Assembly: GCA_009602725.1 (NCBI GenBank)
Contig: WELB01000156.1
Span: forward strand, 193,535-211,656
DNA: 18,122 nt
DNA from: Spirogloea muscicola
Taxonomy: Eukaryota > Streptophyta > Zygnematophyceae > Spirogloeales > Spirogloeaceae
Direction of reading: 5' to 3'
Shown: piece by piece, positions 12,001 to 18,122 of the stretch
Numbering within the stretch: the first letter of the stretch is position 1
How the letters are laid out: every line of letters begins with the position of its first letter
Program-made: the position numbers and the translations under genes
The notes under the pieces: generated by a model
The model's input: the letters and a program-made list of their open reading frames with translations, nothing else
What the model was told of the DNA's origin: nothing
The model's database searches: none

Positions 12001-13939
12001 TCTGGCTCTTTCCCTGGCCATAGGTATACAGATCTCTCAATAATCTCTTTCAAGTCTAAGTGATTATTATACACATTGGCTCATTATAGAGTGGTACAAA
12101 GGCCTTCATTGAAGCTTCTTGTCTTGATGAGCATAATTCTGCGCAAAAGGACCAAACGTGTTCTCATGTAGTCAAGCCCCTCAAAATATTGTGCTGATAA
12201 GCACGATTCTGGATTTTCTGCAGGAGCAATATTTCTGGTCTGCTGGATCTTCACAGCAAGGTCTCAGATTTCATGTCAATTTCTTTGTAAAAATTGACTT
12301 CTCACTGAGCGCCATTCTCATTATATAATTGGATGCATTCTTTCTAGGCATAACAGACCTCTTGTCAATGCGTGCTCTCTGGTTGCAGTCTCTGGATGTC
12401 GTTGATAATCCTTGGCATCCTGGCAATGATCTCCATCAATATGATGGTATGTATAGCAGACCTAGTTAGTAAAGGCGATCTAGCACTTCGTCAGCTTCCT
12501 GCACCGCTCAGAAACCTGAAGTCGCACAATTCCTGGCCTGTATGCGCGTCTTCCAAGATGCACATAATTTGCATTGGTATGCAATTCCATGGTCTGCTAT
12601 CTGGAGTTGAGCAGGTTCAGTCGGCAGCAGTCGCTGTGACCATGCACAATGGCCACGCATCCGCTGGAAGATGGAGGAGGTCCTCCACGTGCTGCTCTCA
12701 TCTGGTGGTTTGGTTGGGCTGCAGGGAGTGATGACTGTGTGGAATATTCAATTGAACGCTGTATCCCTGGTCAACCTTGTAATGGCAATGGGGATTGCGG
12801 TGGAATTTTGCGTCCATCTGACCCACTCTTTCACAGTAAGTCGATCTGACACGATCCTTACGGTTCTTGCCTCCCTCATAATAACAATTGCATCTGTCCT
12901 GGCCAAATGGCATCTGCCTGTGGTCTTGAGACCTGTGCCTACACTGAACCCCCCTGTTTGGTATTGGAGCACATACAGGTCAGCACAGGAAGTCGGAATG
13001 AACGAGCAAGAGCAGCTTTGGGAAGCATAGGGGCCTCCGTCTTTAGGTGGTTCCATCTATCCACGCTATTGTGTTGCAAAGACTGAGTGCGTAGCAATTG
13101 CCATCACTTGCTGGTCTTTCCAATGGATGCATGCATCATGCACGAATGGACAGTGCGGGAACCTTGATTTTGCTTATTGTTGAGCATCGGCAGTGGTATC
13201 ACGCTGACCAAGTTTGTGGGAGTCTGCGTCTTGAGTTTCTCCAATACTGCCATATTTGAGGTCTGTAAACGTTGCTCCACGGTTTACGGAGCGACCAGTC
13301 AGGATGCAATGACCCGCAATATTCCCCAGTTTACCAATACTGCATAGGGCTCAGTTTGCCTAACCTACACAGCATATGAGAACTTTTCGCCTGGTTTGCT
13401 GAGGACTAGCAAGCTCCACTCTCCTACATGAAAATTTGAGTCAACCATGTGTTGCTGCTCAGCAACTAACTTGGGCAACTAATTGTGGTAAAATCAGTAG
13501 ATCCCCTCCTCAGCGACCGTATGCAACGTTGCTCTCACCCTGCTGACTGATGCATACGCCGCCCACAGGTGTACTACTTCCGCATGTATTTTGCCTTGGT
13601 CATTCTTGGGATGCTGCACGGCCTTATCTTCCTCCCGGTCAGTACTTTCAGAAACCTTGACTGATTTTCACACATCGTTTAATCACTCCTCTTGTCTCTT
13701 CCATCTTCGGGCTTTGGATTTCTATAAGACGCTTGGCCGTGCCCAACATGACTTAAGAACTCTAATGAGTTGTTGGGTCAGTCTAAGCATCAGTCAGGTT
13801 ATCTGCAGGGATGAACCGTGTGCAAACAGAAACTGATCCTTGTGATGGCTGGCCCTCTGAGTGCCAGGTCTTGCTCAGCTTGTGCGGCCCTCCGGCACGT
13901 GTGCGTCGTGATGTGGCACCGCCAGAGCCTGGGCCATGA
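2965..13939 (+). CDS. NPC1: NPC1-type intracellular sterol transporter, complete, 37 exons
   Basis: NPC1 takes sterol from NPC2 in the lysosome or vacuole lumen and moves it through the limiting membrane. Joining 37 exons (coordinates in the seven block entries) across 36 GT-AG introns gives 3885 nt, an unbroken 1294-residue frame, close to the usual NPC1 length of about 1270-1300. Order: signal peptide (1 to about 36), Cys-rich sterol-binding N-terminal domain (about 39-265), first membrane helix (about 286-304), middle luminal domain (about 403-605), sterol-sensing domain (about 625-800), Cys-rich luminal domain (about 868-1110), final helices (about 1120-1275). Every phase closes and the match to land-plant NPC1 is continuous. 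The ATG at 2965 is the first in frame after a TGA at 2935-2937; the stop is TGA at 13937-13939. Intron lengths run from 89 to 445 nt and 26 of 36 are phase 0. Exon edges were chosen by hand from homology, so a few could be off by a codon. Confidence 0.95.
3526..4977 (+). other. NPC1: NPC1 exons 2-6: N-terminal sterol-binding domain
   Basis: Exons 3526-3613, 3703-3810, 4068-4184, 4365-4521 and 4724-4977 encode residues 39-280. Visible family marks are [56 protein letters not shown] and [12 protein letters not shown]. The two residues that contact the sterol hydroxyl in human NPC1 (Asn41 and Gln79) align with Asn59 (in VLNCP) and Gln94 (in CCDSEQF), so sterol binding is probably kept. Exon 5 uses an AAG acceptor at 4362-4364, less common than the CAG seen at most other junctions. 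Exon 6 ends at a consensus GTAAGT donor. Exon 3 requires splicing after TTGGTGCAG to keep the frame. Confidence 0.88.
5137..5894 (+). other. NPC1: NPC1 exons 7-9: first two membrane helices and cytosolic linker
   Basis: Exons 5137-5334, 5513-5586 and 5777-5894 encode residues 281-410. The first helix is about 286-304 ([19 protein letters not shown]). A polar linker follows, rich in Gln, Glu and Ser, then a second helix at about 384-401 ending in [10 protein letters not shown], the counterpart of the VETRPEK turn in plant NPC1. Exon 8 is the least conserved and least certain piece of the model. Exon 9 needs the TAG acceptor at 5774-5776; the nearby GGCAG at 5779-5783 would break the frame. Confidence 0.78.
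6047..7582 (+). other. NPC1: NPC1 exons 10-15: middle luminal domain
   Basis: Exons 6047-6130, 6295-6390, 6601-6702, 6913-6981, 7190-7285 and 7463-7582 encode residues 411-599, all phase 0. Marks include [68 protein letters not shown] and [11 protein letters not shown]. In human NPC1 this domain docks NPC2. Here, as in plants, the protruding loops are short compared with the animal protein. Exon 15 uses a TAG acceptor at 7460-7462. Confidence 0.87.
7836..9332 (+). other. NPC1: NPC1 exons 16-20: sterol-sensing domain
   Basis: Exons 7836-7949, 8142-8225, 8452-8580, 8817-9015 and 9192-9332 encode residues 600-821. The five-helix sterol-sensing domain runs from [17 protein letters not shown] to [16 protein letters not shown]. 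It contains [15 protein letters not shown]; Pro703 aligns with human Pro691, whose mutation blocks sterol transport. The [13 protein letters not shown] stretch is typical of plant and animal NPC1. Exon 20 ends in a polar cytosolic loop with His, Glu, Asp and Ser. Intron 18 (8581-8816) carries a perfect hairpin listed separately. Confidence 0.93.
8656..8691 (+). repeat. Perfect 15-bp hairpin inside NPC1 intron 18
   Basis: Arm 8656-8670 (CAAGTGACCCTTCAA) is the exact reverse complement of 8677-8691, with a 6-nt loop CTTATC. A further AAGTGACC copy follows at about 8703-8710. The hairpin sits in the middle of the 236-nt intron, away from both splice sites. It could be a structured intron element or the remnant of a small inverted-repeat insertion. 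Confidence 0.75.
9554..11822 (+). other. NPC1: NPC1 exons 21-29: cytosolic loop, helix and Cys-rich C-terminal luminal domain
   Basis: Exons 9554-9606, 9795-9878, 10062-10130, 10239-10315, 10507-10726, 10854-10919, 11246-11390, 11540-11604 and 11757-11822 encode residues 822-1103. Exon 22 holds a membrane helix (about [17 protein letters not shown]). Then come [59 protein letters not shown] and [14 protein letters not shown], the strongest family signature in the gene. Short exons such as 10062-10130 and 10854-10919 are fixed by these motifs. Intron 26 (10920-11245, 326 nt) shows nothing further. Confidence 0.9.
11930..13939 (+). other. NPC1: NPC1 exons 30-37: C-terminal membrane helices and tail
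   Basis: Exons 11930-12023, 12224-12260, 12389-12446, 12725-12835, 12979-13046, 13194-13260, 13569-13637 and 13868-13939 encode residues 1104-1294. Marks include [51 protein letters not shown] and MLHGLIFLP. Exon 31 is only 37 nt, the smallest in the gene. The tail after [10 protein letters not shown] ends APPEPGP and lacks the C-terminal di-leucine lysosomal signal of animal NPC1. Intron 35 (13261-13568, 308 nt) contains a short inverted repeat near 13451 (GTTGCTG/CAGCAAC) and nothing else evident. Confidence 0.88.
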
Positions 13940-14441
13940 CTGACAGCCTGCAAGGTCTGCCCCAAGAGAGGGCAGTAATAGTAAACCTCAGTAGTCTGCA
14001 GACAATCAGCTTCAAATCTGACAAGCCCTGAGCTAGAATGATAGACAGCTGCAACTACTTGTGCTACATAACTGAGCTGCTACCAACACTACAGACAATG
14101 GTGGACAGCACTTGACACAGACCGTCGAAGCTAAGGTGCCAGGGGTGCGGCACCACTGCTGCCACTCTGAGGAGAGCAAACTTCTGATTTTGATACCACA
14201 AATTTCGTGATCTTGTTCTAAGAAAACCCTTATAGCGTGCCTTATATGATGGTCCTTTTCATCAATTCTTACTAGCCTTACTTGCATGACCCGCTGTCAA
14301 TTGCGACTGGACTCTAAGAGTACGAGCGGCAGAGAGGTTGACGCCAGTGATTCGCGGTTGGAATAGCGAGATATACTGCAGTAGTAACAGCAGCATCTCG
14401 AGACTGAGCAGGATTACTTATTCATACACACTTTGGTGTTA

Positions 14442-14447
14442 AATAAA
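14442..14447 (+). terminator. Possible poly(A) signal AATAAA for NPC1
   Basis: AATAAA lies about 500 nt after the NPC1 stop. I found no TGTAA, the usual chlorophyte signal, on the plus strand between 13940 and about 14400. The assignment is weak, and a 3' UTR this long is only possible, not shown. Confidence 0.2.
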
Positions 14448-15717
14448 ATTGATACCACAGCCTGTTTGATCCTGGTGACGGTCGTGTGTATAGCATCGTG
14501 CCCAAAATAATTGGCGCTTACAGGTGGGGACTGCTGGGAGGTTGATTACTATAACGTTATACAGGACGATACCAGTGAATAATCACAAAAGTAGTATCGT
14601 ACTATAGGTACTATCAGGTATCCATTACATTCTGCAATTCTTCATTTGTCCTTTTCAGAGACGTTGCTGTGGGAAAATGTGCACAATTTTGGCTGAGTAT
14701 CATGGTTGCGATCTCCCGGCTTGTTCCAAGCTTAGGGCTGCCGGCAGTCATGATTGGACTTGCTGAAGGGCGTTGCAGCCTGGCATACAGGCTGGCCCAC
14801 TTGGACTTGCATCTCAAGGGCCTGATCAAATACCATGTCACACATTCACCTACAAATCATACACTTGTATTGCATGAATCCAGAGAATAGACTCAAATAG
14901 GAACGGTTGCTGTATACTGTGTGAACCATAACGCACATGCTATCGGAGGTGGTTGCAATGCCGATTGTGATGGTTCAATGTAGACCGACTGTGTTTTGCA
15001 TGATAGATGATAATTAGAAGACAGGTCAGACAGTAGTGGCACATCTGGTCAAGGCTACTTCCTCAGTACAAACAATGTACAAATTGTGAAAGGGCAGTCT
15101 GGGCAGGCCAGAAATTGAAGAGAAGTCTGCAAGCAGTAGCCTACTAGCTCGGTGTTGTCACCAAGTTATACATGGTCAAAACTTGTCTGCTGAAAGAATC
15201 CACTATCTCACAAACAGGACAGCGAGCAAATGACCTCCTTGACTCAAGAGGGGAGGGCGGCGAGTCCCTCAAGCAGGCCGACAAGAATCCAATGGCATAT
15301 GTATGCAGGAGGGGGCTTAAAGAAAGCGCTGCCCGCAGCGCGGCGCTCTATGCGCGAAGCGACTGCCATATGAGAGACCTACAAGACTGGTAAGCATTAC
15401 AGCTGTAGAGCACAAAACCGGAGGACGGGCTGGGGAGGGGTTCATGTTTCTGTGGTATAAGAGTCGCAGCCTGCCGCCAAACGATAGACTGGCCCGCAAG
15501 TGTGTGGCCCCGCTAACACATGAGGCATTGGCACTGGGCCGGGTTGAGGAAAGAATGGTCCAGCCGGCATTTGGCAAAGGATAGGAGGAGAGGAGTTCAC
15601 AGGGGTAGGGAGGCAGAGGAAGCGGCGATGGAGGACCCTTGCACCACGGGGGCGGCGGCAATGATCGTTGCTGGCCTCCCCTCAGAGCAGGCTGTACCTT
15701 CTCTTGTGTGTCCCTAC

Positions 15718-15722
15718 TTACA
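15718..15722 (-). terminator. Possible TGTAA poly(A) signal of the polyglutamine gene
   Basis: Reading the minus strand, TGTAA occurs about 260 nt after the stop at 15980. TGTAA is the common chlorophyte polyadenylation signal. Another minus-strand TGTAA lies near 15396-15400, so the choice is uncertain. Confidence 0.3.
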
Positions 15723-15979
15723 ACACAGGTGGGCTGGCTATAAGGACTCGGCCCCTGCTCCGGCGGCCTTGGTCGCCCACAAGCGGAAGCGGCGCCGGTA
15801 CCTCTTCCACAGACCTTGACTGGAAGCGGATTGCCGAATGACGATGTCCTTCGATAGTGCCGCTGGAGTGCAGGGCAGGCATGCGGTGTTGGCCCCCCTG
15901 CAACCAATGTCGACTACAAAAGGGATCCTGTACCTTGCAACCTTGACTAGTGCAGCCGCCACCACTAAGCCGAAGCACT

Positions 15980-16269
15980 TCAATTGACCCAGCCAACAGG
16001 CGAAGGCACGCGAGCGGCGCCGCCATTGTAGTCGGCAGTGAGCTTGCTGTAGATGGAGGAGCGGAGCAGCTGGCCCGACGTGACGCGCTGGGGCGCCACC
16101 TGGCCGGCACCATCGTCCTCAATGAGCCACTGGCACTGGCGGCCCAATCCCTCCCACCGTGGCTTCGTCGGCGTTGTCGGCACGCTCTGCGACTGGGATG
16201 CCGATGACAGCAGCGCCTGCAGCCGCTGTTGCTGCAGCAGCTGCTGCTGCTGCTGCTGCTGCTGTTGCA

Positions 16270-16325
<56 letters not shown>

Positions 16326-17161
16326 AACTGCATCTGCATCTGCATCTGCATCTGCTGCATCGCCTGGGCCTGTGCAGCCACAGCCACTTGCGCAGCCGCC
16401 TCGGCCTGCACTGCAGCCTGGGCCTGCGCCACCGCCTGCGCCAAGAGATAGCCAGTCAAGACACGGCAGGGAAACAGCTCGGAACTAAATCCTGGCTTGT
16501 TACCTCAGCTGCTGCTTGACAACGACCGCAAGGCAAGCGCGGTCGGCAAGAGATGGCGCTGCTGGTCAGCAGTACCGCAGAGCGATTCAGGGGCGGAGGG
16601 CCCACCTGCTGAGCGCAGGACGCCTGCGCGTGCGCCTGCTGCAGCCACTGCGGCGGAGGGCCTGCGCCGCACACGTCGAGCTGCTGCAGGCTGGACAGGA
16701 GCTCCTCCATCATGGACGCCTTGCTGCCGGCGGCCCCCGGGGAGGCGCCCATGCCACTGCAGTACGCTGGCGGCGTGCCAGCCATGCTGTGGAATCGGGC
16801 CAGATCAAACAGCAATCAGCGCTTGCTGCTAGCAGCAGGCCACACAAGCCAGTGCCGGCGTGGACACAAGGACAGGCGCAGGCCAGGATGCGAATGAGCA
16901 GCGCCCGCCATTCATGCCAGAGAGCGGCGAGCACCTGCACACGGCGTTGACGTGCGGCGACTGCATCCCGTGCATGCTGCTGGCAGCGGAGGCGGGAGAG
17001 TAGGCCGCTGCGGGCGACAGCTGGGACATCTCGCTGGACGGGACGGATAGCGCCGGCATCGAATGCAGGCGCTCCAGCTGCCGCTGACGCAGCGCGGCGC
17101 TGCTGGCGGCGGCCAGGCCGCCCTCGTTCGCCTGGGAGGCGGCGGCGGCGGCGGCGGCCAT
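15980..17161 (-). CDS. Unrecognised Ala/Gln-rich protein with polyglutamine tract (three exons)
   Basis: Minus-strand exons 17161-16935, 16786-16606 and 16435-15980 join with consistent phases (2, then 0) to 864 nt, giving 287 residues and a TGA stop. The ATG at 17161 is the first in its open frame and has a strong context (GCCATGG). Exon 1 encodes poly-Ala, then LRQRQLERLHSMPALSVPSS and a Ser/Ala/Pro-rich stretch. Exon 2 contains SMMEELLSSLQQLDV, a possible short amphipathic helix. Exon 3 begins AVAQAQAAVQAEAA, passes through MQMQMQ into a long Gln run interrupted by Leu, and ends SIYSKLTADYNG...VGWVN. Exon 2 could instead run on to a GTAACA donor at about 16504, adding about 34 residues in frame. 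I recognise no catalytic or DNA-binding domain. Such composition is common in transcription or RNA regulators, but that is inference. Confidence 0.65.
16226..16358 (-). repeat. CAG/CTG repeat encoding polyglutamine
   Basis: The plus strand shows a run of CTG units with scattered TTG and CAG, followed by TGCATC units. On the minus strand these read CAG with some CAA (Gln), CTG (Leu) interruptions, and CAGATG (Gln-Met) repeats at the 5' end. The run stays in frame with exon 3 of the minus-strand gene. Uninterrupted CAG runs here are prone to length change. Confidence 0.9.
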
Positions 17162-17970
17162 GGCGGGCGCGGCGCTCGGGGTGGCGGCAGCTCCGAGGGC
17201 GAGGCGAAGGTGGCTTGAGACGGCGGAAGTGGGGGCGACGGGTTGGGCTGATTGGGAAATGAGGGCCGTCGCGAACGATGGGCCCGAGGCCGGTGGCGGC
17301 ACGCCGTTGCGATTAGATGGGGCGATGGGGTCGCACCGCCAATGGGCCCAACAACGGGGGCGAAGCTTCGAGCGACCCACGCTGCCGACACCCCAGGGGA
17401 GGCAATCCTTTCTGTGCGCTTGTTTTTCTTAGCGCTTCCCCTTGCCCCCTTCTCGTCCTTTGTTGATTCTTATTTGGGCTGGCTTTTCCAGCCCAAATTC
17501 TCAACCGGCGAGCACTTTCTCTGTCTCAATCCTTAACTGCCTCCGCGGCGGATCCACGACTTTGCGCCAGGTTAGTGACAGTCATTTGGCGGCGGTATAG
17601 GGCGACGCTTTCCCCCTCCTAGTCAATCCTCTCTGTATTTGTTTCCCGGAGGTTGGTATCGTCCACTCACAGAAGAGAGGATTTCCTAAATTGACATTGT
17701 TTTGTCTCGGGATTTGCGCTCCCCTGCCCTTTTGGCAGCCAGCGTAGGGCCACTGACGGGAACGCGTTACCGCTTCTGATGGGATGCTTAACGGGCCCGC
17801 TGCGCCGTGAGCGGGAGGGCTTTGGCGCGCCCCCGCCGCCGCCGCAGCTCCAGGGCCGCCATGGCGGCGCCGCAGCCGCGCGCCGGAGCCAGGCGCTAGG
17901 GCCTACGCCGAGCCCGCTCCCGCCTCCGCCTCCGCCGCCGGCGGCTGCGCGGCGGGAGGCTCCTCGGGTC
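17162..17970. promoter_or_regulatory. Divergent promoter region between the polyglutamine gene and the Arg/Asp-rich gene
   Basis: About 0.8 kb separates the two divergent ATGs. The frame of the minus-strand gene stays open to about 17380 but has no ATG there, so this is taken as 5' UTR. Pyrimidine-rich DNA spans 17420-17540 and includes the palindrome at 17472-17498. On the plus side a short out-of-frame reading frame (17861-17899, 12 residues) precedes the chosen start at 17971 and may act as an upstream ORF. A potential donor CCAG/GTTAGT lies at about 17568-17577, so a 5' UTR intron is possible. Confidence 0.45.
17472..17498 (-). promoter_or_regulatory. Palindromic ATTTGGGCTGG...CCAGCCCAAAT element
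   Basis: This is a perfect 11-bp stem with a 5-nt loop (CTTTT on the plus strand). On the minus strand it reads GGGCTGG-AAAAGCCAGCC, then C-AAAT and A-rich sequence, closely resembling 2361-2405 on the plus strand. It lies about 310 bp upstream of the polyglutamine gene ATG and about 470 bp upstream of the plus-strand ATG. Confidence 0.5.
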
Positions 17971-18122
17971 ATGGCCCACGCGGCGGGCGGGCCGTCCTCG
18001 TCCGACGACGAGAGGCGCGACGACCGGCAGGACCGCCGCGAGGACCGCCGGCGGGACCGCGGGGACCGCGACCGCGACGGCCGGCACCGCGGCAGCCCGT
18101 CGTCGTCGCACAAGCGCTCCCG
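17971..18122 (+). CDS. N-terminus of an Arg/Asp/Ser-rich, splicing-factor-like protein (truncated at right edge)
   Basis: From the ATG at 17971 the frame is open to the window end. It encodes MAHAAGGPSSSDDE, then a region dominated by Arg and Asp/Glu dipeptides (DRQDRRED, DRGDRDRDGRHR) and a Ser/Lys/Arg-rich end (SPSSSHKRSR). Mixed RD/RE/RS tails like this are typical of spliceosome components and SR-related proteins, but no folded domain is inside the window, so the exact family cannot be named. The same frame is open upstream to another ATG at 17779, which would add 64 residues rich in Pro and Ala. I prefer 17971 because the charged tail starts there. A long antisense open frame over the same DNA is a shadow of this GC-rich coding sequence. 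Confidence 0.55.
   Translation, partial: MAHAAGGPSSSDDERRDDRQDRREDRRRDRGDRDRDGRHRGSPSSSHKRS

Larger units (their letters stand above)
13940..15979. other. Convergent 3' intergenic region, no recognised gene
   Basis: About 2 kb lies between the NPC1 stop and the stop of the minus-strand polyglutamine gene. It should include both 3' UTRs. Open frames at 14614-14890, 15172-15393 and 15317-15907 show no family resemblance and no supporting splice pattern. Composition changes from near-balanced (to about 15.2 kb) to GC-rich (from about 15.4 kb). A 12-base motif beginning TTGATACCACA recurs near 14189 and 14449. Confidence 0.55.

Noticed and set aside
14614-14890. Overlapping open frames of about 75 codons on both strands
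   Set aside because: They are short, show no motif and no splice context, and lie in the convergent 3' region.
15317-15907. A 196-codon minus-strand open frame downstream of the polyglutamine gene
   Set aside because: It sits in GC-rich sequence after the stop, with no recognisable domain; it is more likely 3' UTR and intergenic DNA, although an additional spliced exon cannot be excluded.
16053-16488. Plus-strand poly-Cys and poly-Ala open frames over the CTG tract
   Set aside because: These are antisense readings of the CAG repeat; the minus frame fits a three-exon gene with consistent phases.
17667-18113. A 148-codon minus-strand open frame with Arg/Ser and Gly runs
   Set aside because: It is the complement of the plus-strand Arg/Asp-rich coding start; the plus frame has the more credible charged-repeat protein pattern.

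Overview
This is nuclear DNA from a eukaryote, most likely a green alga. A trebouxiophyte-type chlorophyte is my best guess, from the plant-like form of the proteins and the dense short introns; that placement is inference. No gene can be read as one open frame. Exons must be joined across GT-AG introns, and doing so gives clean protein families. There is no prokaryotic operon, tRNA, rRNA, CRISPR array or intact mobile element.

Layout, left to right. (1) 1-1304, minus strand: the 3' part of a SAM50/Omp85-type outer-membrane beta-barrel gene in three exons, with its last few codons off the left edge. (2) 1305-2964: a GC-rich divergent intergenic region holding a long GGA microsatellite, a 61-bp tandem repeat with a stray partial copy, and a short perfect palindrome. 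(3) 2965-13939, plus strand: a complete NPC1 gene, reconstructed as 37 exons and 36 introns that join to 3885 nt, giving an intact 1294-residue protein. (4) 13940-15979: a convergent 3' region with no recognisable gene. (5) 15980-17161, minus strand: a three-exon gene for an unrecognised Ala/Gln-rich protein with a long interrupted polyglutamine tract. (6) 17162-17970: a second divergent intergenic region, carrying a palindrome that resembles the one in region 2. (7) 17971 to the right edge, plus strand: the start of an Arg/Asp/Ser-rich, splicing-factor-like protein, truncated by the window.

The genes are arranged divergent, convergent, divergent. They do not form an obvious pathway. SAM50 assembles beta-barrel proteins in the mitochondrial outer membrane. 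NPC1 exports sterol from the lysosome or vacuole. The last two look like nuclear or RNA-related proteins, if anything. Base composition is mosaic: the two flanks are very GC-rich, while NPC1 and the DNA just after it are much closer to balanced.

I found no convincing undescribed system. The most interesting leads are the similar palindromes in the two divergent intergenic regions, the apparent lack of a POTRA-coding exon upstream of the SAM50 barrel, a perfect 15-bp hairpin in an NPC1 intron, and the unusually fragmented, mostly phase-0 structure of NPC1.
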